64,000 bases of DNA from Rugosimonospora acidiphila. Lineage in GTDB: Bacteria; Actinomycetota; Actinomycetes; Mycobacteriales; Micromonosporaceae. The notes beneath the pieces were generated by a model. The model searched no databases, was not told the origin of the DNA, and worked only from the letters and a program-made list of their open reading frames with translations. The translations under genes and the position numbers were made by a program. The stretch spans positions 1 to 64,000 of the forward strand of contig NZ_BAABJQ010000024.1 in NCBI RefSeq assembly GCF_039543385.1, read 5' to 3'. This document shows positions 24,505 through 32,500 of this stretch, in pieces. The stretch's first letter is position 1, and each line of letters begins with the position of its first letter.

Positions 24505-25326
24505 GAAGGCGAGCAGGGCCTTGTTGACCTCGTCGGCGTGCGTCCAGAGCAGGCCGTGCGGGGCGCCGTCGATCTCGACGTACTCCGCCTGCGGCAGCGC
24601 CTGGTGGAACGGGCGCGCGGTCGCGTCGATCGGCAGGATGTTGTCCGCCGTGCCGTGCAGGATCAGCGCCGGTACGTCGATCTTCTTGATGTCCGCCCGG
24701 AAGTCCTCCAGCCAGGTCGGCACCACCTCGGACGACGCGTACCAGGACGCCCCGGCCGCCACGTTCCAGCTGTTGCGCAGCGCCTCCTCGGACAGCCGGG
24801 TGCCGAGGTTCTCGTCGGTGTTGTAGAAGTTCTTGTAGAACTGGGTGAACCAGGCGTACCGGTCGGCCGTGGCGGCGGCGATGATGCCGTCGAAGACCTC
24901 CTGCGGCACGCCGGTCGGGTTGTCGCCGGTCTTGAGCAGGAACGGCTCCAGGGAGGCCAGGAACGCCGCCTTGGCGACCCGCCCCGAGCCGTAGGTGCCC
25001 AGGTAGCGGCCGACCTCGCCGGTACCCATGGAGAAGCCGACCAGCACGGCGTCGGTGACGTCGAGGGTGTCCAGCACGACCTTCAGGTCGGCGGCGAAGG
25101 TGTCGTAGTCGTAACCGATGGTGGGTTGGCTGGAGCGGCCGAAGCCCCGGCGGTCGTAGGTGATGACCCGGTAGCCGGCCTTCAGCAGCGCCGCGCTCTG
25201 CTTCTCCCACGAGTGCCCGTCCAGCGGGTAGCCGTGGATAAGGACGACGGGCTGCCCCTGGCCGTGGTCCTCGTAGTACAGGTCGATGCTCGCGCTGTTC
25301 TCCGAGCCGACGGTGATGAAAGGCAT
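24493..25326 (-). CDS. Alpha/beta hydrolase of the non-heme haloperoxidase group
   Basis: The 277-aa protein has VVLIHGYPLDGHSWE (oxyanion region), YDRRGFGRSSQP, the nucleophile elbow GFSMGTGE, the acid in LILHGTADNILP and the histidine in GAPHGLLWTHADEV. This is the pattern of chloroperoxidase/arylesterase-like hydrolases. It has no signal peptide. It is divergent from a TetR repressor, with two AGAACG-type operators between them, so expression is probably induced by a small molecule. The last codons are duplicated downstream as an 18-bp array. Confidence 0.88.
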   Translation of the reverse strand: MPFITVGSENSASIDLYYEDHGQGQPVVLIHGYPLDGHSWEKQSAALLKAGYRVITYDRRGFGRSSQPTIGYDYDTFAADLKVVLDTLDVTDAVLVGFSMGTGEVGRYLGTYGSGRVAKAAFLASLEPFLLKTGDNPTGVPQEVFDGIIAAATADRYAWFTQFYKNFYNTDENLGTRLSEEALRNSWNVAAGASWYASSEVVPTWLEDFRADIKKIDVPALILHGTADNILPIDATARPFHQALPQAEYVEIDGAPHGLLWTHADEVNKALLAFLAK

Positions 25327-25348
25327 CTGAACCTCCGTTGAACGCTAG

Positions 25349-25362
25349 AGAACGCTCGTTCT
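25349..25362. promoter_or_regulatory. TetR operator, copy 1
   Basis: AGAACG-CT-CGTTCT, a perfect six-base inverted repeat with a two-base centre. It is 23 bp before the hydrolase start. Confidence 0.85.
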
Positions 25363-25383
25363 CCGCTCCTTGAGGTAGTGTAG

Positions 25384-25397
25384 AGAACGGTCGTTCT
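25384..25397. promoter_or_regulatory. TetR operator, copy 2
   Basis: AGAACG-GT-CGTTCT, the same palindrome with a different centre, 35 bp from copy 1. Both copies are preceded by TAG. This places two repressor dimers on nearly the same helix face between divergent genes. Confidence 0.85.
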
Positions 25398-25464
25398 TGG
25401 CGCACTGGCGGGAGCGGGACCAGTCGGGTGAGAGGCGTCACCAACCGCGAATCGGGGACGGAAC

Positions 25465-26139
25465 GTGAGCGAGGCGAGACGAACCGTGAGCGAGGCGAAT
25501 CGGAGACCGGGCGACGAGGCAGTGCGCGCGGCGGTCCTCGCGGCCGCGGACCGGCTGTACTACGCCCTGGGCATCCAGGCGGTCGGCATGGACGCGCTGC
25601 GCGCGGAGACGGGCGTCTCGCTCAAGCGGCTCTACAGCCTGTTCCCGTCCAAGGAGTCCATCGTCGAGGAGGTCCTGCACGGCCGGCACCGGCTGTGGAA
25701 CGACCTGGTCGAGGACGCGGTCCGGGCGGGCGGCGCCCGGCAACGCCTGGTGGCCATCTACGACATGCTGGCCCGCTGGTTCGACCAGGACGACTTCCGG
25801 GGCTGCATGTTCATCAACTCGTTCGGCGAACTGGGCGCCACCTCGCCCCGGATCGCCGAGATCGTGCGCGCGCACAAGGCGCAGTTCCAGGCCCGGCTGA
25901 CCGAACTCGTGGTCGAGGCCGGCGCGTCCTCGTCGCTCGCCGCGCAGTTGGCGATCCTCGCCGAGGGAGCGCAGACCACGGCCGCGATCGCCGGAACCAG
26001 CGACGCGGCCCGGCAGGCACGGGCGGCGGCCGAGGTGCTGATCGACGCGGCGCTGCGGGACCCCGACGCCGAATCCGCGCGCACCGCCCCCGCAAGCACC
26101 GCCCCCGCAAGCACCGCCCCCACGGGTACCGCCTCGTAG
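25465..26139 (+). CDS. TetR-family repressor of the divergent hydrolase
   Basis: The 224-aa protein has a TetR helix-turn-helix at about residues 20-65 (AVRAAVLAAADRLYYALGIQAVGMDALRAETGVSLKRLYSLFPSKE). Its ligand domain contains GCMFINSFGELGA, seen in TetR_C_33-like regulators. Two GTG starts 21 bp apart (25465 and 25486) lie in a duplicated segment, each reading GTGAGCGAGGCGA. The C-terminus ends in a short TAPAS repeat. It should bind the two AGAACG palindromes upstream. Confidence 0.88.
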   Translation: MSEARRTVSEANRRPGDEAVRAAVLAAADRLYYALGIQAVGMDALRAETGVSLKRLYSLFPSKESIVEEVLHGRHRLWNDLVEDAVRAGGARQRLVAIYDMLARWFDQDDFRGCMFINSFGELGATSPRIAEIVRAHKAQFQARLTELVVEAGASSSLAAQLAILAEGAQTTAAIAGTSDAARQARAAAEVLIDAALRDPDAESARTAPASTAPASTAPTGTAS

Positions 26140-26218
26140 TGTCCGGGGCCGCCGGTACGGGCGGCATCGGCGCGCGGCGATCCGGGGCCCGGATCACCGA
26201 CAGCTACGACTCGCTCGA

Positions 26219-26749
26219 TCACCGGGTGTCCGGGTCGGGGACCGCCGGTGCGGTGAGCTTGGCCAGGTGGCGCAGCGAGTTTCTGAGATGCCCGGGGCCG
26301 AACGGCGGAAACCGGATGCCCCGCGCCCGGATGAACTGCGGCACCGCCGACCAGTCGTAGGTGAGCGTGACCTCGGTCTCGGGCGGGCCGAGCGGCGCCA
26401 GGTCGTAGCGCCAGATCCAGCCGCCGAACTCCAGGTCGCCGTCGCCCTTCTCCTGCCCCGTCAGCCAGCCGACGGCGCGCGGCGGGTCGAACACCTGGAC
26501 CTTGTTGACCACCTGGTAGTGACCGCCTGGAGGGCCAGCGTGATACATGCTCATCCGGAAGATCTGCCCCACCTCGATCAGCGGCGCCCGGTCGACGGAT
26601 TCCTGAACCCGGCCGGTGCCGTCGATCGCGGGATGGGTCGTCGGGTCCGCCAGCACCGCGAACACCGCGGCGGGCACTGGCGAGACGGGGACCGCGGGCC
26701 GGTTTCCACCGCATCGGGACGCGCGGCCGTGGGGTGCGTGCTCGCCCAC
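26219..26749 (-). CDS. SRPBCC-family (START-like) protein
   Basis: The 176-aa protein matches the polyketide-cyclase/START fold: PAAVFAVLADPTTHPAIDGTGRV at the start of the domain, YQVVNKVQVFDPPRAVGWL in the sheet and a C-terminal helix HLRNSLRHLAKLTAP. It would bind a hydrophobic ligand in the cytoplasm. The first 20 residues are Arg/Gly-rich and unlike the family, so the GTG at 26749 may be too early, but no better in-frame start with a ribosome site was found. It is divergent from the methyltransferase. Confidence 0.7.
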   Translation of the reverse strand: MGEHAPHGRASRCGGNRPAVPVSPVPAAVFAVLADPTTHPAIDGTGRVQESVDRAPLIEVGQIFRMSMYHAGPPGGHYQVVNKVQVFDPPRAVGWLTGQEKGDGDLEFGGWIWRYDLAPLGPPETEVTLTYDWSAVPQFIRARGIRFPPFGPGHLRNSLRHLAKLTAPAVPDPDTR

Positions 26750-26756
26750 GTCTGTC

Positions 26757-26762
26757 GATAAT
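26757..26762 (+). promoter_or_regulatory. -10 box for a leaderless methyltransferase mRNA
   Basis: GATAAT at 26757-26762 would start transcription at about 26769-26770, exactly at the ATG chosen for the methyltransferase. No ribosome site is present. The -35 region is weak. Confidence 0.4.
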
Positions 26763-26769
26763 GACGGGC

Positions 26770-27396
26770 ATGACTCCCCGGTACGACGAGGTCCTCGGCC
26801 CGTTGCGCGAGGCGTACGACGCGGGTGCGGCCCGGCGTGACAGCCTCGACAAGCAGCCGTGGAAGCTGGCGGAACGGCAGGCGTTCGGGCAGCGACTCGC
26901 GCCGGGCAGCCGGTTGCTGGAGATCGGCGCCGGTACCGGGCAGGACAGCGTCTACTTCCACGAGGCGGGCCTCGCCGTCGTCGCGGCCGACCTCTCGGCG
27001 GCGATGGTCGAGCGCTGCCGAGCCAAGGGCCTCAAGGCCCACGTCATGGACTTCTTGCGGCTGGACTTCCCGGCCGGCTCGTTTGACGCGGTCTACGCGA
27101 TGAACTGCCTGCTACACGTGCCCAATCACGACCTGCCCGCGGTCCTGGCGGCGGTCCGGGCGATCGTGCGCCCCGGTGGGCTGTTCTTCATCGGGGTGTA
27201 CGGCGGGGACGAGAGCGCCGAAGGCCCGATCGACGGGGACGAGCACGTGCCGCCGCGGTTCTTCTCCTGGCGCACCAACGAGCAGTTGCTCGGCTTTGCC
27301 ACCGGCGCGCGGTTCGACGTCCTGGACTTCCACCCCGTCGACGTCGGCGGCCACTGGTTCCAGTCACTGACGCTGCGCCGCCCGGATTCGCACTAG
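26770..27396 (+). CDS. Class I SAM-dependent methyltransferase
   Basis: The protein (about 208 aa) has SAM motif I (LLEIGAGTGQDSVYFHEAG), the acidic end of strand 2 (VVAADLSAAMVERC), motif II-like FDAVYAMNCLLHVPN and PGGLFFIGVYGG. The core is complete, but the substrate is not indicated. ATG 26761 is an alternative start three codons earlier; 26770 is chosen because it coincides with the predicted transcription start. It is convergent with the hydrolase at 27470; a 14-bp direct repeat containing GCGATCGC lies between the stops (27436-27449 and 27458-27471). Confidence 0.82.
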   Translation: MTPRYDEVLGPLREAYDAGAARRDSLDKQPWKLAERQAFGQRLAPGSRLLEIGAGTGQDSVYFHEAGLAVVAADLSAAMVERCRAKGLKAHVMDFLRLDFPAGSFDAVYAMNCLLHVPNHDLPAVLAAVRAIVRPGGLFFIGVYGGDESAEGPIDGDEHVPPRFFSWRTNEQLLGFATGARFDVLDFHPVDVGGHWFQSLTLRRPDSH

Positions 27397-27469
27397 CGAG
27401 CCCGCGCGGCCCGGGACGTGCGGCTGGGGGGCCACCCGCGCGATCGCTCGGCGGGCACCGCGCGATCGC

Positions 27470-28312
27470 TCAGTCCAGGAACCCCGTCAGGGTCCGCACC
27501 CACCACTGCGCGTCGTCGAGCCAGGGATAGTGGCCGCCGCCCGGCAGCACGGCCAACTCCGCCCGACCGAACATTCCCACGTACTCGGCCGCGCGATGCG
27601 GGGGCAGCGACGGGTCGTACTCGCCCGCGACCAGCAGGACCGGCACCGCGAGACCGGCCAGGGCGGCCCGGGTGGCCGGCGGGTCCAGCGCGCCCTCCGA
27701 GTAGTACTGGGCCGCGACCGCGTCGTTCCTCGCGGCATCCATCCCGGCCGCGTGGGCCCGCGCCGCGGCGTCCCACCGGCCATAGGTGAACGGCGTGAGC
27801 GCCTGCCAGTCGGCGTCCGTGGGGTCGCCCGACCAGACCCGGCCGAACGCGGCGTAGGCGTCCGGGAACCAGGGCTCGCCCCGGCGCGGCTCGATGACCT
27901 GCCGGCGGTCGTCGTCGGAGATCGGCAGCCCGACCACCCTCGGGCTGGAACAGGCCAGCACGAGCCGGCCGACGCGATCCGGGTAGCGCAGGGTGTACAG
28001 CGCCGCCAGGCTGCCGCCGGCCGAGTGCCCGAGCAGGTCGACCCGGCCCAGCCCCAGGTGCGCGCGCAGCGCCTCGACATCGTCGACCAGCCGATCACAC
28101 CGGCAACTGGTCGGGTCGGCCGGCACCGCGGACTTCCCGGTCCCCCTTAGGTGCGGCAGCACCAACGACCGGTAGGCCGCCAGCCCACCCAGGTCACCGA
28201 GGTACTCCGGGGGCAGCAAGGGGCCGCCGGGCAGGCAGATCAGCGGGTCGCCGTCCTCGCCGACCCGGTCGTACGCCAGCAGGGTTCCGTCGAGCGCGGG
28301 GAAGGTGGCCAT
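27470..28312 (-). CDS. Alpha/beta hydrolase, proline-iminopeptidase-like
   Basis: The 280-aa protein has ICLPGGPLLPPEYLGDLGG (HGGPG-like oxyanion region), LPHLRGTGKSA, the nucleophile elbow GHSAGGSLAALY, the acid in VAGEYDPSLPP and the histidine in LPGGGHYPWLDD. It resembles proline iminopeptidases and related esterases. The minus-strand sequence TATGAT lies six bases before the ATG, so the mRNA may be leaderless. It follows cobN on the same strand by 50 bp, so co-transcription is possible. Confidence 0.82.
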   Translation of the reverse strand: MATFPALDGTLLAYDRVGEDGDPLICLPGGPLLPPEYLGDLGGLAAYRSLVLPHLRGTGKSAVPADPTSCRCDRLVDDVEALRAHLGLGRVDLLGHSAGGSLAALYTLRYPDRVGRLVLACSSPRVVGLPISDDDRRQVIEPRRGEPWFPDAYAAFGRVWSGDPTDADWQALTPFTYGRWDAAARAHAAGMDAARNDAVAAQYYSEGALDPPATRAALAGLAVPVLLVAGEYDPSLPPHRAAEYVGMFGRAELAVLPGGGHYPWLDDAQWWVRTLTGFLD

Positions 28313-28362
28313 CGACTGATCATATCCGCGGCTGTCCATCCGTCGCCGACGGCCGCCCGCGC

Positions 28363-31300
28363 TCAGGAGCGGCCCTCCAGGTCGGACTCGCTGGACAGGT
28401 ACGCCTCCCGGAGCCGGTTGAGCGTCTCGGCGTCGGGCCGCTCCCACAGGCCCCGGTCGGCGGCCTCCAACAGCCGCTCGGTGATCCCCCGCAGCGCCCA
28501 CGGGTTGGACTTCTCCATGAAGTCGCGGACCTGCTGGTCGAACACGTACGACTCGGCCAGTTGCTGGTACATCCAGTCGTCCACCACACCCGCGGTGGCG
28601 TCGTACCCGAACAGGTAGTCCACCGTGGCGGCCAGCTCGAAGGCGCCCTTGTACCCGTGCCGGCGCATCGCCTCGATCCAGCGCGGGTTGACCACCCGGG
28701 CCCGGAAAACCCGCCGGGTCTCCTCGGCCAGGCTGCGCGTGCGCACCTCGTCGGGCCGGTGCGAGTCGCCGATGTAGGCGGCCGGGTCGTGGCCGGTCAG
28801 CGAGCGCACCATGGCGACCATCCCGCCGTGGTACTGGAAGTAGTCGTCGGAGTCGGCGATGTCGTGCTCCCGGGTGTCCACGTTCTTGGCGGCCACCGCC
28901 ATCCGCCGGTACACCCGCTCGAGGTCGTCGCGCGCCGCTCGGCCGTCCAGCCCCCGGCCGTAGGCGTACCCGCCCCAGACCGCGTACACCTCGGCCAGGT
29001 CCCGGTCGTCGCGCCAGTTCCGGGCGTCGATCAGCGGCAGCAGTCCGGCGCCGTAGGCGCCCGGCTTCGAGCCGAAGATGCGGGTGGTGGCCCGGCGCCA
29101 GTCGCCGTGCGCCCGCGTGTCGGCACGTGCGTGCGCGCGCACGAAGTTCACCTCGTCCGGCTCGTCCAGCTCGGCGACCTGGGTCACCGCGTCGTCCAGC
29201 AGCGCTACCACGTGCGGGAACGCGTCGCGGAAGAAGCCGGAGATGCGGACCGTCACGTCGATGCGCGGGCGGCCAAGCTGCTCGCGCGGCACCGTCGCCA
29301 CGCCGGTGACCCGCCGGGACGCCTCGTCCCACACCGGCTGGCAGCCCAGCAGCGCCAGCGCCTCGGCGATGTCGTCGCCCTGGGTGCGCATCGCCGAGGT
29401 GCCCCACATGGTCAGCCCCACGGTCTGCGGCCAGTCGCCGTTGTCGTCCCGGTAGCGGCTCAGCAGCGAGTCGGCCAGCGCCTGACCGACGTCCCACGCG
29501 TTGCGCGACGGGATCGCCTTGGGATCGACCGAGTAGAAGTTGCGGCCGGTGGGCAGCACGTTGACCAGGCCCCGGGTCGGCGAGCCGGATGGCCCGGCCG
29601 GCACGTACCCGCCGTCCAGCGCGTGCAGGACGGCGTCGATCTCCCCGGTGGTGGCCGCCAGCCGCGGCACCACCTCGGTCGCGGCGAACCGCAGCACCTC
29701 CACAATGGACGGCACCGCCGACCCGAGCACCTCGGTGACCACGTCCGGCACCGCGTCCGGCGCCCAGCCCCGCGCGTCGCAGCCGGACACCAGCCGCACG
29801 GCCAGCTCCTCCAGCGCGTCGACCCCCGAGCGCCCGGACTCCTCGGAAAGTCCACTGTGGACCGATAGGGCCGCGCGCAAGCCCGGCAGCGCCCCGACCC
29901 GCCCTCCCCACACCTGGTTGGCGCGCAGCACCGCCAGCACCAGGTTGACCCGGGCCTGCCCCTGCGGCGCCCCGCCCAGCACGTGCAGCCCGTCGCGGAT
30001 CAGCGAATCCTTCACCTCGCACAGGTACCCGTCGACGTGCAGCACGAAGTCGTCGAACTCGTCGGAGTCCGGCTGGGCGTCCACATGCAGGTCCCGGTGC
30101 AGCTGGGCGGCCTGGATCAGCGTCCAGATCTGGGCCCGCACCGCCGGCAGCTTCGCCGGGTCCAGCGCGGCGACCGTCGCGTACTCGTCGAGCAACTGCT
30201 CCAGCCGGGCCAGATCCCCGTAGCTGTCGGCGCGCGCCATCGGCGGCACCAGGTGGTCCACGATCGTGGCGTGGCCACGCCGCTTGGCCTGGGTACCCTC
30301 CCCCGGGTCGTTGACGATGAACGGATACACCAGCGGCAGATCGCCCAGTACGGCGTCGGGAGCGCACTGCGCCGACAGCCCCAGCCCCTTACCGGGCAGC
30401 CACTCCAGCGTCCCGTGCTTGCCCAGGTGCACCACCGCGTCGACGTTGTCCGCCAACCACCGGTAGGCGGCCAGGTAATGGTGCGAGGGCGGCAGGTCGG
30501 GGTCGTGGTAGATGGCCACCGGATTCTCCCCGAAGCCCCGGGGCGGCTGGATCAGCAGGGTGAGGTTGCCCAGCCGCAGCCCGGCGAGCACTATCTCGTC
30601 GCCGTCCACGTACAGCTCGCCGGGCGGTGTGCCCCAGTGCGCCGTCATGGACTCGCGCAGCGAATCCGGCAGCGCGTCGAACCAGGCCCGGTACTGCCGC
30701 GCCGGCACCCGGATCGGGGCCGCCGCGAGCTGCTGTTCGGTCAGCCACTCCACATCGTGCCCGCCGGCCGCGATCAGCTGGTGGATCAGCGTGTCACCAT
30801 CCTCGATAAAACTCTGGGGGTGCTCGCCTCCGCCAAAGCCCGGCTCCGGCTGCGCTCCCCCGGGAGAAAAGTCGCCCACCGCGTAACCGGCCTCGCGCAG
30901 GGCGCGCAGCAGCACCACGGCCGAGGCGGGCGTGTCCAGCCCGACCGCGTTACCCACCCGGGAGTGCTTGGTCGGGTACGACGACAGCACGATGGCCAAC
31001 CGCTTGTCGGCGTTGGGGATGCGGCGCAGCCGGGCGTAGCCCAGCGCGATGCCGACCACCCGCCGGGCCCGCTCGGGATCGGCGACGTACACCGGCACGC
31101 CGTCCGGGCCGGTCTCCTTGAACGAGAACGGCACCGTGATCAGCCGCCCGTCGAACTCCGGCACGGCCACCTGCATGGCGGCGTCCATCGGGGTCAGCGC
31201 CGCCGAGGACTCCTGCCACACGGCCCGGGTGGTGGTCAGGCACAGCCCCTGCACCAGCGGCACGTCCAGGTCGGCCAGGCCCTCGACGGTCCACGCGTCC

Positions 31301-31995
31301 TCGTCGCCGCCGGCCGACGCGTCCGACGGCCGGGTACCCCCGGCGGCCAGCACGGTGATGATCAGCGCGTCGCAGCGGCCGAGCAGCTCGCGCAGCCCGG
31401 CGTCGATCGAGCGCAGCGACGCGGCGTACACCGGCAACGGCGCGGCGCCGGCCCGCTCGATCTCCGCACACAGGGCGTCCACGAAGCCGGTGTTGCCGGC
31501 CAGCGTGTGTGCCCGGTAGAAGACCACGCCGACCGTGGGCCGGTCGCCGGCGGGCTGGTACCCGCCGTACACACCGTAGGCGGGCGTGGATACCGGTGCG
31601 GCGAAACCCTCGCCGGTCAGCAGGACCGTGTCGGACAGGAACCGGTACAGCTCGCGCAGGTTGTCCGGGCCACCCTCGACCAGGTACCGCAGCGCGTCGT
31701 GGGCGACCCCCGCCGGTACCGTCGAGCAGGCCGCGAGCTCCGCGTCGGGCGACGCCTCCCCGCCCAGGGCCACCACCGGCACGCCGGCCTCCAGTACCGC
31801 GGCCAGCCCCTCGGGCCAGGTCCGCCGGCCGCCGAGCAGCCGCACCACCACCAGTCGCGCGCCGTCGAGCAGCGCGGGTATTTCTCCGGCACCCACCCGG
31901 GTGGGGTTGGCCACCCGCCAGAACCCGCCGGCGGCCCGCGCCGCCAGCAGATCGGTGTCCGCGGTGGACAGCAGCATAAAGACCGACGACGGCAT
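28363..31995 (-). CDS. cobN: Cobaltochelatase large subunit CobN
   Basis: The 1,210-aa protein is full length for CobN: an N-terminal segment (MLLSTADTDLLAARA), the VGVVFYRAHTLAGNTGFVDAL block, HLGKHGTLEWLPGKGLGLS and C-terminal VNPRWIEAMRRHGYKGAFELAATVDYLFGYDAT. CobN inserts Co2+ into hydrogenobyrinate a,c-diamide with ATP supplied by the CobST or ChlID-type partner. The ATG follows GGGAGG. It is controlled by its own cobalamin riboswitch (32063-32212), separate from the chelatase operon 4 kb away. Confidence 0.95.
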   Translation of the reverse strand: MPSSVFMLLSTADTDLLAARAAGGFWRVANPTRVGAGEIPALLDGARLVVVRLLGGRRTWPEGLAAVLEAGVPVVALGGEASPDAELAACSTVPAGVAHDALRYLVEGGPDNLRELYRFLSDTVLLTGEGFAAPVSTPAYGVYGGYQPAGDRPTVGVVFYRAHTLAGNTGFVDALCAEIERAGAAPLPVYAASLRSIDAGLRELLGRCDALIITVLAAGGTRPSDASAGGDEDAWTVEGLADLDVPLVQGLCLTTTRAVWQESSAALTPMDAAMQVAVPEFDGRLITVPFSFKETGPDGVPVYVADPERARRVVGIALGYARLRRIPNADKRLAIVLSSYPTKHSRVGNAVGLDTPASAVVLLRALREAGYAVGDFSPGGAQPEPGFGGGEHPQSFIEDGDTLIHQLIAAGGHDVEWLTEQQLAAAPIRVPARQYRAWFDALPDSLRESMTAHWGTPPGELYVDGDEIVLAGLRLGNLTLLIQPPRGFGENPVAIYHDPDLPPSHHYLAAYRWLADNVDAVVHLGKHGTLEWLPGKGLGLSAQCAPDAVLGDLPLVYPFIVNDPGEGTQAKRRGHATIVDHLVPPMARADSYGDLARLEQLLDEYATVAALDPAKLPAVRAQIWTLIQAAQLHRDLHVDAQPDSDEFDDFVLHVDGYLCEVKDSLIRDGLHVLGGAPQGQARVNLVLAVLRANQVWGGRVGALPGLRAALSVHSGLSEESGRSGVDALEELAVRLVSGCDARGWAPDAVPDVVTEVLGSAVPSIVEVLRFAATEVVPRLAATTGEIDAVLHALDGGYVPAGPSGSPTRGLVNVLPTGRNFYSVDPKAIPSRNAWDVGQALADSLLSRYRDDNGDWPQTVGLTMWGTSAMRTQGDDIAEALALLGCQPVWDEASRRVTGVATVPREQLGRPRIDVTVRISGFFRDAFPHVVALLDDAVTQVAELDEPDEVNFVRAHARADTRAHGDWRRATTRIFGSKPGAYGAGLLPLIDARNWRDDRDLAEVYAVWGGYAYGRGLDGRAARDDLERVYRRMAVAAKNVDTREHDIADSDDYFQYHGGMVAMVRSLTGHDPAAYIGDSHRPDEVRTRSLAEETRRVFRARVVNPRWIEAMRRHGYKGAFELAATVDYLFGYDATAGVVDDWMYQQLAESYVFDQQVRDFMEKSNPWALRGITERLLEAADRGLWERPDAETLNRLREAYLSSESDLEGRS

Positions 31996-32062
31996 GACGG
32001 TACCTCCCGGCGGGGTCCACGCCCCGGGTCGCAGTGGTCGGCGGCGCCGCGCGGCGTCCCCG

Positions 32063-32212
32063 GGGCGGACGGAGTCTCCTGGCTCCCGGATCGACGCGCT
32101 CCCCCGGCCTTCCCACCGCGCTCGGCAGTGGCCGTTGTTGGGGAGCCCTCCCCGGTCACAGTGGCGGGACCGCCCCGGATTCGCACCGGGTTCCTCCACG
32201 CCGCCCGACGCG
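32063..32212 (-). ncRNA. Cobalamin riboswitch controlling cobN
   Basis: The minus strand reads GGAACCCGGTGCGAATCCGG, then GGCGGTCCCGCCACTGTGAC, and ends GGGAGCCAGGAGACTCC, a canonical adenosylcobalamin riboswitch. P1 can form between GGGCGG at the 5' side and the matching CCGCCC at the 3' side. It ends about 70 bases before the cobN start. Confidence 0.95.
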
Positions 32213-32252
32213 GATCCTACGCGTGCCCGACGCCCGCGCGACATATCGCGGG

Positions 32253-32300
32253 TCGGTCGCGCCGGCGACCCGAGTGCGTCGGTCGCGCCGGCGACCCGAG
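32253..32300. repeat. Two 26-bp-period repeats, each a hairpin
   Basis: A 22-bp sequence occurs twice, at 32253-32274 and 32279-32300. Each copy contains GGTCGC-GCCG-GCGACC, a perfect six-base stem with a four-base loop. They lie in the 5' leader of cobN, just upstream of the riboswitch. Confidence 0.8.
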
Positions 32301-32365
32301 CCTTAGCGCACCGGTCGCGTCGGCGTGCGGGCACCGGGCCGGCACCCGCCCGGCGCCGGTCGGGG

Positions 32366-32392
32366 AGAATAGGGGGCGCGGCCGGCGGACAA
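32366..32392 (-). promoter_or_regulatory. Candidate cobN promoter
   Basis: TTGTCC (32392-32387), 15 bases, TATTCT (32371-32366) on the minus strand. The -10 is good but the spacer is short; GTTGTC would give 16. Transcription near 32359 would yield a leader of about 365 bases including the hairpin repeats and the riboswitch. The rest of the gap 31996-32500 shows no gene. Confidence 0.45.
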
Positions 32393-32443
32393 CGACGGTC
32401 GCGGAAGCCCGAGTCGTGCGGTATCTTGGTGAGTTCGGGCACG

Positions 32444-32476
32444 AAAAAGCGGCGCGATAAAAACGCCGCCGTTTTT
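32444..32476. terminator. Bidirectional terminator-like hairpin before helD
   Basis: AAAAA-GCGGCG at 32444-32454 pairs with CGCCGC (32464-32469), followed by CG and TTTTT (32472-32476). A- and T-tracts on both sides make it terminator-like on either strand. It is only 25 bases upstream of the helD start. It may attenuate helD or separate the divergent promoters. Confidence 0.55.
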
Positions 32477-32500
32477 AGATTAGACACCAGGGAGACGGGT

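Noticed and set aside
27436..27471. Attachment-site-like 14-bp direct repeat
   Set aside because: The copies are only 22 bp apart, with no integrase or tRNA nearby; more likely chance or a local duplication.
29983..32460. An 825-codon plus-strand frame opposite cobN
   Set aside because: Shadow of cobN; it also crosses the riboswitch without any start signal.
32300..32500. Rifamycin-associated element upstream of the HelD-like gene
   Set aside because: I looked for the long GC-rich inverted repeat described for helR promoters and did not see one; only the terminator-like hairpin is present.
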